Positions 46,430 to 54,347 of a stretch of DNA of 64,000 nucleotides are shown here, piece after piece. The translations under genes and the position numbers were made by a program. Below the pieces are notes generated by a model. It did no database searches. It was not told the DNA's origin and saw only the letters and a program-made list of their open reading frames with translations. Position 1 is the stretch's first letter. Every line of letters starts with the position of its first letter. The DNA lies in the NCBI RefSeq assembly GCF_024437655.1, contig NZ_JANBVF010000008.1, forward strand, positions 62,001-126,000. The letters run 5' to 3'. Source of the DNA: Chitinolyticbacter albus. GTDB lineage: Bacteria > Pseudomonadota > Gammaproteobacteria > Burkholderiales > Chitinibacteraceae.

Positions 46430-47251
46430 TTATTGCACCAACGCCACTTCGCATTCGTAACGCCCGCCGGCAGAATTGCTCCGTACCGTCTTGGCCGACG
46501 TAATCACATTGCGATTGCGATCGATCACGATGGAAAAAGTCAGGCGGATCGGATCATGGTGGCCATACAGGCTAAGTCCTTCCTCCCGGCCCTTAGCCGA
46601 AATGGAGGTGATGGCACCGCTGTCCGAACGCTGGGTATAGCTGAGGCGCATTGTGACCTCGTCACCATCCTTGCCCAAGATCTTGCGCTTGTAGTCGGCT
46701 CGCCCGCTACCGGCCTCGGACAAAATACGGCTGGCATCAAGCAGCCGATCACCCTGGCTCACATCGGTCATTGCGCCAAGCAAGCAATCGTGAACGTCTG
46801 TGCCGGGATTGACCAGGCTCCAGCCGGAGCCATTGGGGCGCAATCTCACCTCACCCTTGCTATTGCCCAAGGCACGAACCCGATAGCGTATTTCCGCGGA
46901 AGGCGCCAATGTCGGCACTGGAGAAGGAGTAACCGTTGCTGCCATCGGTTTCGCCGCTTGAGGCGTGACGACAGGCGTAGCTTGAGGGGTCACTACCGGC
47001 GTTGGCCGTTGCAGCCTCGCAAGCTTGATTTTGGCCAGTTCGGAATACACACCGTCCGGATAACGCTCCAGATATGCACGGAACTCGGCTTCGTCCTTGC
47101 TATCTTTGATGGTTTCCCAAAACAAGATCTGGGCCTCTTCCGAGTCACCAATACGTGAGGATTTTGGCGCCGAATAGCTGGGGGTGGCCAGGACAATGCC
47201 AACAAAAACCACGAGTAAAATTTTTAAAACCCGGTCAAACATGCATTTCAT
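46430..47251 (-). CDS. Exported hypothetical protein inserted upstream of leuB
   Basis: 273 residues. Signal peptide MKCMFDRVLKILLVVFVGIV to about SYSA. Then ILFWETIKDSKDEAEFRAYL and ERYPDGVYSELAKIKLARL, a short helical motif I recall from caspase-like peptidase (C14) and TPR-associated bacterial proteins. A Pro/Thr/Val linker with repeated VVTPQA follows, then a C-terminal beta-rich domain (130-273) with no family recognised. The DNA is less GC-rich than its neighbours, and it sits between a leuB 5' relic and intact leuB, so it was probably acquired. Ribosome-binding site is weak. Confidence 0.75.
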   Translation of the reverse strand: MKCMFDRVLKILLVVFVGIVLATPSYSAPKSSRIGDSEEAQILFWETIKDSKDEAEFRAYLERYPDGVYSELAKIKLARLQRPTPVVTPQATPVVTPQAAKPMAATVTPSPVPTLAPSAEIRYRVRALGNSKGEVRLRPNGSGWSLVNPGTDVHDCLLGAMTDVSQGDRLLDASRILSEAGSGRADYKRKILGKDGDEVTMRLSYTQRSDSGAITSISAKGREEGLSLYGHHDPIRLTFSIVIDRNRNVITSAKTVRSNSAGGRYECEVALVQ

Positions 47252-47330
47252 TCCGATATTCCATTAATACCGCTGGTGCTGCCTACACCTTCAAGGCATC
47301 TCGCGTAACAAAAGAAGAGGGGCGTTCGAA

Positions 47331-47412
47331 GAACAGCCTGCACAGGCCTGCTTGGCCTGGGCGACAATTTCCGGGCCGATACCATCGTCCGGGAGGATGC
47401 GGACTTTTTCAT
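47331..47412 (-). pseudogene. Decayed duplicate of the leuB 5' end
   Basis: Minus-strand sequence from the ATG at 47412 matches the leuB start. The core 47346-47406 aligns to 46321-46380 with about nine mismatches in 60, and weaker similarity continues to 47331. After restoring a two-base insertion behind the third base of codon 2, it reads [20 protein letters not shown], against [20 protein letters not shown] in LeuB. Its ATG overlaps the stop of the membrane protein at 47409, as if leuB once followed that gene directly. Confidence 0.88.
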
Positions 47413-47666
47413 GACACACATCTCCACGTCTGGTAAACAACCGCAACAACAATGGCCACGAGCAAAATAATCAATGCAAGTTGAGTTAGTGCTATCAGTC
47501 CCCAGAGCAGGCGGAGATAGGCGCGATAGGCCGCCGAGTGCAAAGGGCGATCAATTTCCGCTCTGATGGCCTGCAACGAATCAATGTCGAACGGCAAAAA
47601 CCAGCTGCATAGCCATGCAGCAAGCAGGACCGTCCAATCCGCCATCACCCGCAGCGCCCGAGGCAT
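47409..47666 (-). CDS. Small two-helix membrane protein, unknown
   Basis: About 85 residues from MPRALRVMADW. Hydrophobic segments TVLLAAWLCSWFLPF and LWGLIALTQLALIILLVAIV are two likely membrane spans, with a charged loop between. A start further upstream (47702) would lie inside the nagB terminator and is less likely. Unrecognised. It seems to have been the gene directly before leuB ahead of the insertion. Confidence 0.55.
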   Translation of the reverse strand: MPRALRVMADWTVLLAAWLCSWFLPFDIDSLQAIRAEIDRPLHSAAYRAYLRLLWGLIALTQLALIILLVAIVVAVVYQTWRCVS

Positions 47667-47680
47667 GTTCTTACTCGACA

Positions 47681-47719
47681 AATAAAAAGCGGCAGCGGCC
47701 ATAGGCACGTTGCCGCTTT
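47681..47719 (-). terminator. Rho-independent terminator of nagB
   Basis: Minus strand: AAAGCGGCA (47719-47711), 16-base loop, TGCCGCTTT (47694-47686), then TTATTTG; the stem end plus tail gives TTTTTATTT. It lies 11 bases after the nagB stop. Confidence 0.8.
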
Positions 47720-47729
47720 GCCGGGACGC

Positions 47730-48461
47730 TTAGTGCGAAACCTTGTACTCGACGTCGCAATCGGTCATCACGATCACGCGTGGGTGGGTTTGCAGCAGCG
47801 AAGCCGGCACCTGGGTGGTGATCGGGCCGTTCAAGGTGCGATCGAGGATCTCGGCCTTTTCCTGGCCCTTCACCACCAGGAGGATCATCTTGGCCTGCAT
47901 GATGGTGCCCATGCCCATGGTCACCGCGTGCGTCGGCACTTCATCGAGGCTGTTGAAGAAGCGCTTGTTCGCTTCGCGCGTCTCTTCCTTCAACGTGACC
48001 TTGTAGGTGAAGCGCGACAACTCGGTATCAGGCTCGTTGAAACCGATGTGGCCGTTATGGCCGATACCCAACAGTTGCAAATCAACTGGGCCTTGCTGAT
48101 ACAGCATTTCGTCGTAGCGGCGGCATTCGGCGTCCACGTCGGCGGCGTTGCCGTTGGGAACATGGGTGTTGCCCGCCTTGATGTCGATATGATCGAACAG
48201 GTTGCGCTGCATGAAGGCGCGGTAGCTTTCCGGGTGCGTGATCGGCAGGCCGACGTATTCATCGAGGTTAAAGGTGCGCGCTTCCTTGAAGCTCACCAAA
48301 CCCGCCTGATAGGTCTTGACGATTTCCTTGTACAACCCGACCGGAGTGCCACCGGTGGCCATGCCGAGCGCGGCATTGGGCTTGCTGCGCACCACCGAGA
48401 TGATGAGATCGGCGGCGGCACGGTCGAGATCGCTTTGGCTTTTGAATTTATGCAGGATCAT
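47730..48461 (-). CDS. nagB: Glucosamine-6-phosphate deaminase
   Basis: 243 residues: ALGMATGGTPVGLYKEIV (phosphate loop), FNLDEYVGLPITHPESYRAF (catalytic Asp), LLGIGHNGHIGFNEPDTEL (His and Glu of the active site), and THAVTMGMGTIMQAK. It converts glucosamine-6-phosphate to fructose-6-phosphate and ammonia, the entry of chitin sugar into glycolysis. It is shorter than E. coli NagB (266), like the non-allosteric Bacillus type. It sits between leuD and leuB with terminators on both sides and no other nag gene nearby. Confidence 0.96.
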   Translation of the reverse strand: MILHKFKSQSDLDRAAADLIISVVRSKPNAALGMATGGTPVGLYKEIVKTYQAGLVSFKEARTFNLDEYVGLPITHPESYRAFMQRNLFDHIDIKAGNTHVPNGNAADVDAECRRYDEMLYQQGPVDLQLLGIGHNGHIGFNEPDTELSRFTYKVTLKEETREANKRFFNSLDEVPTHAVTMGMGTIMQAKMILLVVKGQEKAEILDRTLNGPITTQVPASLLQTHPRVIVMTDCDVEYKVSH

Positions 48462-48465
48462 GGTC

Positions 48466-48512
48466 TTGTACGCTTTCCAGGCAGGCTAGGTCATAAACCT
48501 TATAAGTATAAA
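48466..48512 (-). promoter_or_regulatory. AT-rich putative promoter region of nagB
   Basis: Between the leuD terminator and nagB lies CCTTTATACTTATAAGG (minus strand, 48514-48498), an imperfect palindrome with -10-like TATAC/TATAAG. This is the only AT-rich stretch in the gap. The binding factor is unknown. Confidence 0.4.
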
Positions 48513-48516
48513 GGGC

Positions 48517-48546
48517 CTTGGGCAAGGCCGGTTGACCTTGCCCAAG
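48517..48546 (-). terminator. Hairpin after leuD
   Basis: CTTGGGCAAGG (48546-48536 on the minus strand) and CCTTGCCCAAG (48527-48517) form a perfect 11-bp stem with an eight-base loop, followed by GCCCTTTATA. It would limit leuCD transcription into nagB. Confidence 0.75.
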
Positions 48547-48558
48547 AAACGGCAGCGG

Positions 48559-49200
48559 CTACTCGACAAACAGCCAGGGCTGGCGCGCGCGATACGCGGC
48601 TTCGAAGGTCTTGATCTCGTCGGCATGCTGCAGCGTCAGGCCGATCTCGTCGAGCCCATTGAGCAGACAATGCTTGCGATGCGTGGTGATATCGAAACCG
48701 AACGAGGCCCCGGACGGCGTCGTCACCGTCTGCGCCGCCAGGTCGACATTGAGGCGATAACCATCGCCTGCCTCGGTTTCACGGAACAACTGGTCGACCA
48801 CGTCGGCCGGCAACACGATGGGCAGCAGGCCGTTCTTGAAGCAGTTGTTGAAGAAGATATCGGCAAAACTCGGCGCGATCACGACGCGAAAGCCGTAATC
48901 GTCGATGGCCCAGGGCGCATGCTCGCGCGACGAGCCGCAGCCGAAGTTCTCACGCGCCAGCAGCACCTGCGCGCCGGCATAGCGTGGGAAATTCAGTACG
49001 AATTCCGGGTTGATCGGTCGGCCGCTGTTGTCCATGCCCGGTTCGCCGTGATCGAGGTAGCGCCACTCATCGAACAGGTTGGGGCCGAACCCCGAGCGCT
49101 TGATCGACTTGAGGAACTGCTTCGGAATGATGGCGTCGGTGTCGACGTTGGCCCGGTTGAGCGGACAGACGAGGCCGTTGAGTTGGGTGAATGCTTTCAT
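48559..49200 (-). CDS. leuD: 3-isopropylmalate dehydratase small subunit
   Basis: 213 residues: [36 protein letters not shown], and [19 protein letters not shown], all classic LeuD. With LeuC it isomerises 2-isopropylmalate to 3-isopropylmalate. It follows the entericidin-like gene by ten bases. Confidence 0.97.
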   Translation of the reverse strand: MKAFTQLNGLVCPLNRANVDTDAIIPKQFLKSIKRSGFGPNLFDEWRYLDHGEPGMDNSGRPINPEFVLNFPRYAGAQVLLARENFGCGSSREHAPWAIDDYGFRVVIAPSFADIFFNNCFKNGLLPIVLPADVVDQLFRETEAGDGYRLNVDLAAQTVTTPSGASFGFDITTHRKHCLLNGLDEIGLTLQHADEIKTFEAAYRARQPWLFVE

Positions 49201-49210
49201 CTGGTTGCCT

Positions 49211-49342
49211 TTATTTCGCCGACTTTTCTTCGATCTGGTCGCCCAGCTTCTTGAGATCCTTGCCAAAGCCGTGGACCGTATTGCAGCCCGACAGCGCTGC
49301 CAACGCCGCACATGCGGCCAGGATCAGGGCAAAACGCTTCAT
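49211..49342 (-). CDS. Entericidin-like small lipoprotein
   Basis: 43 residues: [20 protein letters not shown] gives a signal peptide with lipobox LSGC, then [20 protein letters not shown], the entericidin A/B pattern. Such peptides are often found between leuC and leuD in betaproteobacteria, for unknown reasons. Outer-membrane anchoring is expected. Confidence 0.88.
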   Translation of the reverse strand: MKRFALILAACAALAALSGCNTVHGFGKDLKKLGDQIEEKSAK

Positions 49343-49356
49343 CGCTCGGCGCCCCC

Positions 49357-50763
49357 TTACCATTGGCGCACATCGACGAAATGGCCGGCGATTGCTGCCG
49401 CCGCTGCCATCGCCGGGCTCACGAGGTGGGTACGCCCACCCTGCCCTTGCCGGCCTTCGAAGTTGCGGTTGCTGGTCGAGGCACAGCGCTCGCCCGGCTC
49501 CAGCCGGTCGGCGTTCATCGCCAAACACATCGAGCAACCCGGCTCGCGCCATTCGAACCCCGCTGCGATGAACACCTGGTCGAGGCCTTCGGCTTCGGCC
49601 TGCGCCTTCACCAGGCCCGAGCCCGGCACCACCAGCGCGAGCTTCACGTTGTCCGCCTTCTTGCGGCCACGGGCGATTGCCGCTGCGGCGCGCAGATCCT
49701 CGATCCGGCTGTTGGTACAGGAACCGATGAATACCTTGTCGATGGCGATCTCGGTGATCGGCGTCTCCGCCGACAGGCCCATATACTGCAAGGCACGCTC
49801 GGCGCTGTTCTTCTTCACCGCGTCGGATTCGGCCGCCGGATTGGGCACGCGCGCGCCGATCGCCACCACCTGCTCCGGGCTGGTGCCCCAGGTGACTTGC
49901 GGCTCGATATCTGCGGCCGGCAATTCCACGACTGCATCGAATACAGCGCCGTCATCCGACACCAGCGTCTTCCAGTATTCAACCGCCGCATCCCAAGTGG
50001 CGCCGGTCGGGGCGAACGGGCGTCCCTCTACATAATCAATGGTGATCTGGTCGACCGCCACCATGCCGGCGCGAGCACCAGCCTCGATCGCCATATTGCA
50101 CAACGTCATCCGACCTTCCATCGACAGGGAGCGGATCGCGCTGCCGCCGAATTCGACCGCATAACCGGTACCGCCAGCGGTGCCAATCTTGCCGATGATG
50201 GCGAGTGCCACGTCCTTGGCAGTGACGCCAGCGCCAAGCTCGCCTTCCACCTTGATCAACATGGCCTTGGATTTCTTGGCGACCAGCGTCTGCGTGGCGA
50301 GCACGTGCTCGACTTCCGAGGTGCCGATGCCGTGCGCCAACGCGCCAAACGCGCCATGGGTGGAGGTGTGGCTGTCGCCGCACACCACCGTCATGCCGGG
50401 CAAGGTGGCGCCGTTTTCCGGGCCGACCACGTGCACGATGCCCTGCTTCTTGTCCTTGAACGGGAAATAGGCCAAGGCGCCGAAGAACTTGATGTTGGCG
50501 TCCAGCGTTTCCACCTGCTGGCGCGAGATCGGGTCCTTGATGCCTTCGTCCCAATGATCGGTCGGCGTGTTGTGGTCGGCCGTGGCCACTACCGAGCTGA
50601 CGCGCCACGGCTGGCGCTGCGCGGTGCGCAGACCTTCGAACGCCTGCGGGCTGGTCACTTCATGGATCAGGTGGCGATCGATATAGATCAGACAGGTGCC
50701 GTCTTCTTCCTGACGCACCACGTGCGAATTCCAGAGTTTGTCGTACAGCGTTTGCGCGCTCAT
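49357..50763 (-). CDS. leuC: 3-isopropylmalate dehydratase large subunit
   Basis: 468 residues: [60 protein letters not shown] and [20 protein letters not shown] carrying the three [4Fe-4S] cysteines. First gene of the leu operon. A 16-base palindrome lies about 80 bases upstream. Confidence 0.97.
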   Translation of the reverse strand: MSAQTLYDKLWNSHVVRQEEDGTCLIYIDRHLIHEVTSPQAFEGLRTAQRQPWRVSSVVATADHNTPTDHWDEGIKDPISRQQVETLDANIKFFGALAYFPFKDKKQGIVHVVGPENGATLPGMTVVCGDSHTSTHGAFGALAHGIGTSEVEHVLATQTLVAKKSKAMLIKVEGELGAGVTAKDVALAIIGKIGTAGGTGYAVEFGGSAIRSLSMEGRMTLCNMAIEAGARAGMVAVDQITIDYVEGRPFAPTGATWDAAVEYWKTLVSDDGAVFDAVVELPAADIEPQVTWGTSPEQVVAIGARVPNPAAESDAVKKNSAERALQYMGLSAETPITEIAIDKVFIGSCTNSRIEDLRAAAAIARGRKKADNVKLALVVPGSGLVKAQAEAEGLDQVFIAAGFEWREPGCSMCLAMNADRLEPGERCASTSNRNFEGRQGQGGRTHLVSPAMAAAAAIAGHFVDVRQW

Positions 50764-50840
50764 GGCCGGTTTCCGTTGCAGGGCGATGTGCCTATGGGAT
50801 GCGAGAGTATGCGCATCGCTCCACGACAACAAGGCCAGTG

Positions 50841-50856
50841 TTTATACTGGTATAAA
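50841..50856 (-). promoter_or_regulatory. Palindrome upstream of leuC
   Basis: TTTATAC-TG-GTATAAA, perfect 7-bp arms in a locally AT-rich stretch between leuC and the divergent XRE gene. It may hold a -10 element or a LysR-type (T-N11-A) binding site for leucine control. Not proven. Confidence 0.4.
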
Positions 50857-50996
50857 TTGTAATTGGTAACAGGATAAATACAGGTAGAGAGGGAGTTGCA
50901 GCTGGTCGCGCCAGGCATCAGGCTAGCGCCGCCTACCTAGCCCTTCCTTTTACCCCCAAGGCGCTAGAGGCCTCAGAGCTAAAGGATTGAACAACG

Positions 50997-51776
50997 ATGC
51001 CCACCATACGCCGCAAGGAATTGGGTGACTTCCTGATCGCCCATCGCCAGAAATGCCCGCCCGCCGCGTTCGGTTTCCCTGCCGGCACGCGACGCCGCAC
51101 TACCGGCTTGCGTAGGGAAGAAGCCGCCCAGCTCGCCGGCATCAGCCCGACCTGGTACGCCTGGATCGAACAGGGGCGCGACATCAATGTCTCCAGCGAT
51201 GCGCTCGACCGGCTTGCCACCGCTCTGCGCATGGACCGCACCCAGCGCGCCTACCTGTTCGAGCTCGCCGGCCGGCTCGATACCCGGCCGGCGCCGCCGG
51301 AGCAGGCCCTGCCCGTCAGCCTGTTCGAGCAATTGCTTGCCGACATGCACACCCCCGCCTACGTGCTCGGTCGATTGTGGGATGTGCTGGCGTTCAACCC
51401 GCAGGCAGCGCAATTGTTTACCGGCTGGCTCGACCAGCCTGGCCCGCATAACCTGCTCGACTATGTGTTTCTCAATCCCAGCGCGCGCGAGCTGGTCGAA
51501 GACTGGGAAGCGCGCGCGCGTCGGCTGGTGGCGGAATTCAGGGCCGACCGGCGCAGCCACCTCGATGATCCGGCACTCGAAGAGTTCGTCTCTCGCCTGG
51601 CCGCCGCCAGCGGCAGCTTCGCCGAATACTGGCGCCGCCACGACGTACTGGAGCGCCAGGGGGGAGTGCGTGGTTTTCACCATCCGCAGCATGGGCATTT
51701 GAGCTACCAGCAGCTGACCTTTCGCCTCGTCGATCACGACGAGTTCAAGCTGGTGGTGCTGACCCGTGCCGGCTGA
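50997..51776 (+). CDS. MmyB-type XRE transcriptional regulator
   Basis: 259 residues: HTH at the N-terminus (RRTTGLRREEAAQLAGISPT, WYAWIEQGRDINVSSDALDR) followed by the MmyB-like ligand-binding domain (YVLGRLWDVLAFNPQAAQLF, NLLDYVFLNPSARELVEDWE, and the end YQQLTFRLVDHDEFKLVVLT). Members regulate neighbouring oxidoreductase or efflux genes; here no obvious target lies downstream. Confidence 0.93.
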   Translation: MPTIRRKELGDFLIAHRQKCPPAAFGFPAGTRRRTTGLRREEAAQLAGISPTWYAWIEQGRDINVSSDALDRLATALRMDRTQRAYLFELAGRLDTRPAPPEQALPVSLFEQLLADMHTPAYVLGRLWDVLAFNPQAAQLFTGWLDQPGPHNLLDYVFLNPSARELVEDWEARARRLVAEFRADRRSHLDDPALEEFVSRLAAASGSFAEYWRRHDVLERQGGVRGFHHPQHGHLSYQQLTFRLVDHDEFKLVVLTRAG

Positions 51777-51828
51777 CGCAGGCGGCGCCAAGCTGGCACA
51801 ATTCGCGACTATCCCACCTAGGAAAACC

Positions 51829-52254
51829 ATGCGCGTCCTGATCACCTTGCTGTTCGCCATGTGCGGCTTGCCATCGTTCGCTGCCGATTGCCGCAGCGTC
51901 GCGACAGAGCTCGCCAGCCACTATCGACTGAACGACAAGGAATTGACCGAGGTGCTGCAGACGCTGACTCGCGAACAACGGCTACCGCCCCGCTTCGTCA
52001 CCAAACAGCAGGCGCGCGCTGCGGGCTGGCAGCCAGGCCAGGACCTGTGGCGGATCCTGCCCGGTCACAGCATCGGCGGCGACCGCTTCGGCAATCGCGA
52101 ACGGCGGCTGCCCACGGGCGACTACCGCGAAGCCGATCTCGACTACCAAGGTGGCAAGCGCAATGCCAAGCGCCTCGTCTACCAGGTACCTGGCCGTCGC
52201 TACCTGACCGTCGATCACTACCAGCGTTTCGTCGAGATTCCCGCCTGCCGTTAA
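51829..52254 (+). CDS. Secreted barnase-like guanyl-specific ribonuclease
   Basis: 141 residues. AGGAAAACC lies before the ATG. Signal peptide MRVLITLLFAMCGLPSFA. The mature part matches barnase: GGDRFGNRERRLPTGDYREA, DLDYQGGKRNAKRLVYQVPG, RRYLTVDHYQRFVEI. Catalytic triad equivalents E101, R115 and H130 (barnase E73, R87, H102) are all present. It cleaves RNA after guanine. A barstar gene follows 72 bases later, on the same strand. Confidence 0.93.
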   Translation: MRVLITLLFAMCGLPSFAADCRSVATELASHYRLNDKELTEVLQTLTREQRLPPRFVTKQQARAAGWQPGQDLWRILPGHSIGGDRFGNRERRLPTGDYREADLDYQGGKRNAKRLVYQVPGRRYLTVDHYQRFVEIPACR

Positions 52255-52326
52255 CGGTGCGAATCGCGTTACAGTAGCCCTACGGGGCCACAGGCACCTG
52301 TTACAAAACGACAAGGAGGATGGAAC

Positions 52327-52605
52327 ATGGCTGAACCTCGCCGCGCGGTGCTGAACAACATCCGCAGCATGAACGACATCTACGACCAGTTGGCGCGCCA
52401 GCTGGGTTTTCCCGCCGATTTCGGCCGCAACCTCGACGCGCTGCACGACGTGTTGACCGGTAGCCTCGAAGGCCCCGTGCAGATCGTCTGGCGCGGCTGC
52501 CTGCAAGCGTTGCCCGTCCTGGGCCAGGAGCAGTTCGAGGCGCTGCTTGCCACCTTCAACGATGTGGCGGGCGAGCGCAGTGATGTCGAGGTGATGATCG
52601 GCTAA
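52327..52605 (+). CDS. Barstar-family RNase inhibitor
   Basis: 92 residues: NNIRSMNDIYDQLARQLGFP, ADFGRNLDALHDVLTGSLEG, PVQIVWRGCLQALPVL and an acidic C-terminal part. The ADFGRNLDALHDVL segment is the barstar hallmark (GxNLDALWDxL) with the acidic residue that plugs the RNase active site. AAGGAGG before the ATG is strong, so inhibitor synthesis should be efficient. It protects the cytoplasm from unexported RNase. Followed by a bidirectional terminator. Confidence 0.93.
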   Translation: MAEPRRAVLNNIRSMNDIYDQLARQLGFPADFGRNLDALHDVLTGSLEGPVQIVWRGCLQALPVLGQEQFEALLATFNDVAGERSDVEVMIG

Positions 52606-52613
52606 TCCAAAGT

Positions 52614-52641
52614 AAAGCGCGCAACCGAAGTTGCGCGTTTT
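52614..52641. terminator. Bidirectional terminator after the barstar gene
   Basis: CGCGCAAC-CGAA-GTTGCGCG (52618-52637) with AAAG before and TTTT after, between the convergent barstar and CPCC genes. Confidence 0.9.
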
Positions 52642-52644
52642 GAC

Positions 52645-52989
52645 TCACATCCCTTTCGAATCCATCCAGTAGGCATCCGCTTCATCCAGCACCTCGCTTC
52701 GAAGCCCGGTCTGCGTCTGTAGCTGCGCCATGGCGATCTCCTGCGGTAGCAAAGGGCGCCAGCTTCGTCCCCGCCGGTATCCGCGCGCAAGTTCGATATG
52801 CTCCGGCAGCTTGGACAACGCAACCGCTTGCGCTTGGGCCAGCGAGCGATGATTCGCACCGCCTGCGGCGACCGGATTCGCAAGCTGCAAACCATCGTCT
52901 TCCCAATCACAGACCGGGCAGATCGAGTAGGAGCCGTAGGCTTCTTCGAACGTCAGAAATCCACAGCACGGGCAAGGCAGGTCGTGCAT
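52645..52989 (-). CDS. CPCC-family cysteine-rich protein
   Basis: 114 residues: MHDLPCPCCGFLTFEEAYGS, YSICPVCDWEDDGLQLANP and ANHRSLAQAQ, the Cys_rich_CPCC signature with two CxxC pairs likely binding zinc. These are often orphan or toxin-immunity-associated proteins; the neighbour is a barnase/barstar pair. Its gene lies ten bases after the DUF455 gene on the same strand. Confidence 0.9.
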   Translation of the reverse strand: MHDLPCPCCGFLTFEEAYGSYSICPVCDWEDDGLQLANPVAAGGANHRSLAQAQAVALSKLPEHIELARGYRRGRSWRPLLPQEIAMAQLQTQTGLRSEVLDEADAYWMDSKGM

Positions 52990-52999
52990 ACGGTGTCGC

Positions 53000-53815
53000 T
53001 CAGTTGTCCTTCAACGACTCGATCAGCTCCAATTCTTCCTCGCTGAATCCCGCCGCCCGCCGGGCGGCGTAATTAAGACGTCCCTTCAGTCGCGGTGCCT
53101 CATGCTCGCGCAACAAACTCACGAAAGTGGCCACCGGATCGAGGCCGCGTAGCGCACAACAATGGTGATACCAGCGATTGCCGACGCGCACGTGACCTAC
53201 CTCGTCGCGCAGGATCACGTCCAGTATCTCGCAGGCCCGCAGATCCCCCGACTGCTTGAGCTTCTCGCGTATGCCCGGTGTCACGTCCAGCCCGCGCGCC
53301 TCCAGGATGCGCGGCACCAGCGCCATGCGCACCATCACGTCGTGATCGGTCTTGAGTGCCATCTCCCACAAGCCGTTGTGCGCCGGAAAGTCGCCATAGA
53401 CGTAACCCATGCCGTAGAGATGCTCGGCCAGCAGTGTGAAATGCAGCGCCTCCTCGCGCGCCACTTGCAACCAGTCACGGTAGTACGCGTCGGGCATGCC
53501 GGCGAAACGGTAGACCGCGTCGAGCGCCAGGTTGATCGCGTTGAATTCGATGTGGGCGATCGCATGCAGCAGCGCCGCCCGCCCTTCTTCGGTGGCGACA
53601 TTGCGTTGCACCAGCGCCGTCGGCGCAACGAGTTCGGGCCGCACTGGTCGGCCCGGCACGGCCACTCGTTCGACACCCAGTTCCGCTTCGACGGCGGCGT
53701 GTGGTGCGATCGCGGCAACGGCAGTGAGCTTGGCTGCCGGATCGTCCAGCATCAGCGCCCGATAAGCCGTGGCACGCAGAGCCAAGGGCGATGTCAAATC
53801 CGTTTCGATTTCCAT
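53000..53815 (-). CDS. DUF455 ferritin-like protein
   Basis: 271 residues: AHIEFNAINLALDAVYRFAG, WLQVAREEALHFTLLAEHLY, RILEARGLDVTPGIREKLKQ and ILDVILRDEVGHVRVGNRWY. The two ExxH-type helices match the ferritin-like four-helix metal site of DUF455 proteins (related to MiaE). Function not established. Confidence 0.92.
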   Translation of the reverse strand: MEIETDLTSPLALRATAYRALMLDDPAAKLTAVAAIAPHAAVEAELGVERVAVPGRPVRPELVAPTALVQRNVATEEGRAALLHAIAHIEFNAINLALDAVYRFAGMPDAYYRDWLQVAREEALHFTLLAEHLYGMGYVYGDFPAHNGLWEMALKTDHDVMVRMALVPRILEARGLDVTPGIREKLKQSGDLRACEILDVILRDEVGHVRVGNRWYHHCCALRGLDPVATFVSLLREHEAPRLKGRLNYAARRAAGFSEEELELIESLKDN

Positions 53816-53966
53816 GATTTCTGGTGCTGTTCACGATTCTGCTTTGGGAATAGTCACGTGTGATTGACCTGTTTGCCCCGATAAGATGTCGGCATACGTT
53901 GTCACACGGCGCTCGGGAGCGTCCCGGATTGTATCTGCTGTGGCAGCAGTCAGGAGTAAAGCCATC

Positions 53967-54290
53967 ATGACCGAAGAAACCCTCAACCCCCGCGAAATCC
54001 GCCGCCGACTCGGCCTGAACCAACAGCAATTCTGGGGCCGCATCGGCGTGACCCAGAGTGGCGGCTCCCGCTACGAAAGCGGCCGCGCCATGCCCAAGCC
54101 GGTTCGGGAGCTGTTGCGCGTGGTGCATGTCGAGGAAATCGATCTCGCCGATCTGACCCGCGAAGACATGCGCATCCTGCAGTACCTGCGCAAGCAAAAA
54201 CCAGAGCTCTACGAAACACTGAAAGCCGCTGCCCGCGAGCACGGCCACGTGCTCGACAAGAGCGCTGCGACTGGCAGCTACGCCCGATAA
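53967..54290 (+). CDS. HTH (XRE-like) transcriptional regulator
   Basis: 107 residues. NPREIRRRLGLNQQQFWGRI and GVTQSGGSRYESGRAMPKPV form the HTH; the C-terminal region (ELLRVVHVEEIDLADLTRED, MRILQYLRKQKPELYETLKA) is helical. CAGGAG precedes the ATG. Small single-domain regulator of unknown target; followed by a strong terminator. Confidence 0.9.
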   Translation: MTEETLNPREIRRRLGLNQQQFWGRIGVTQSGGSRYESGRAMPKPVRELLRVVHVEEIDLADLTREDMRILQYLRKQKPELYETLKAAAREHGHVLDKSAATGSYAR

Positions 54291-54322
54291 ACCAAGAGCC
54301 GCGATTGCGGCTCTTGGTTTAT
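54287..54322 (+). terminator. Terminator of the HTH gene
   Basis: 16-bp perfect stem (54287-54302 with 54307-54322) with loop GATT; it begins within the stop codon, and the A/T-rich stem ends can act for either strand. Confidence 0.9.
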
Positions 54323-54347
54323 CGTCATGCCCGCTACCGGCAAAGCG

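Noticed and set aside
47331-47412. Possible attenuator or leader peptide for leuB
   Set aside because: Its similarity to the leuB coding start, including the amino-acid sequence after one frame correction, fits a duplicated gene end better than a leucine leader; no Leu codon run is present.
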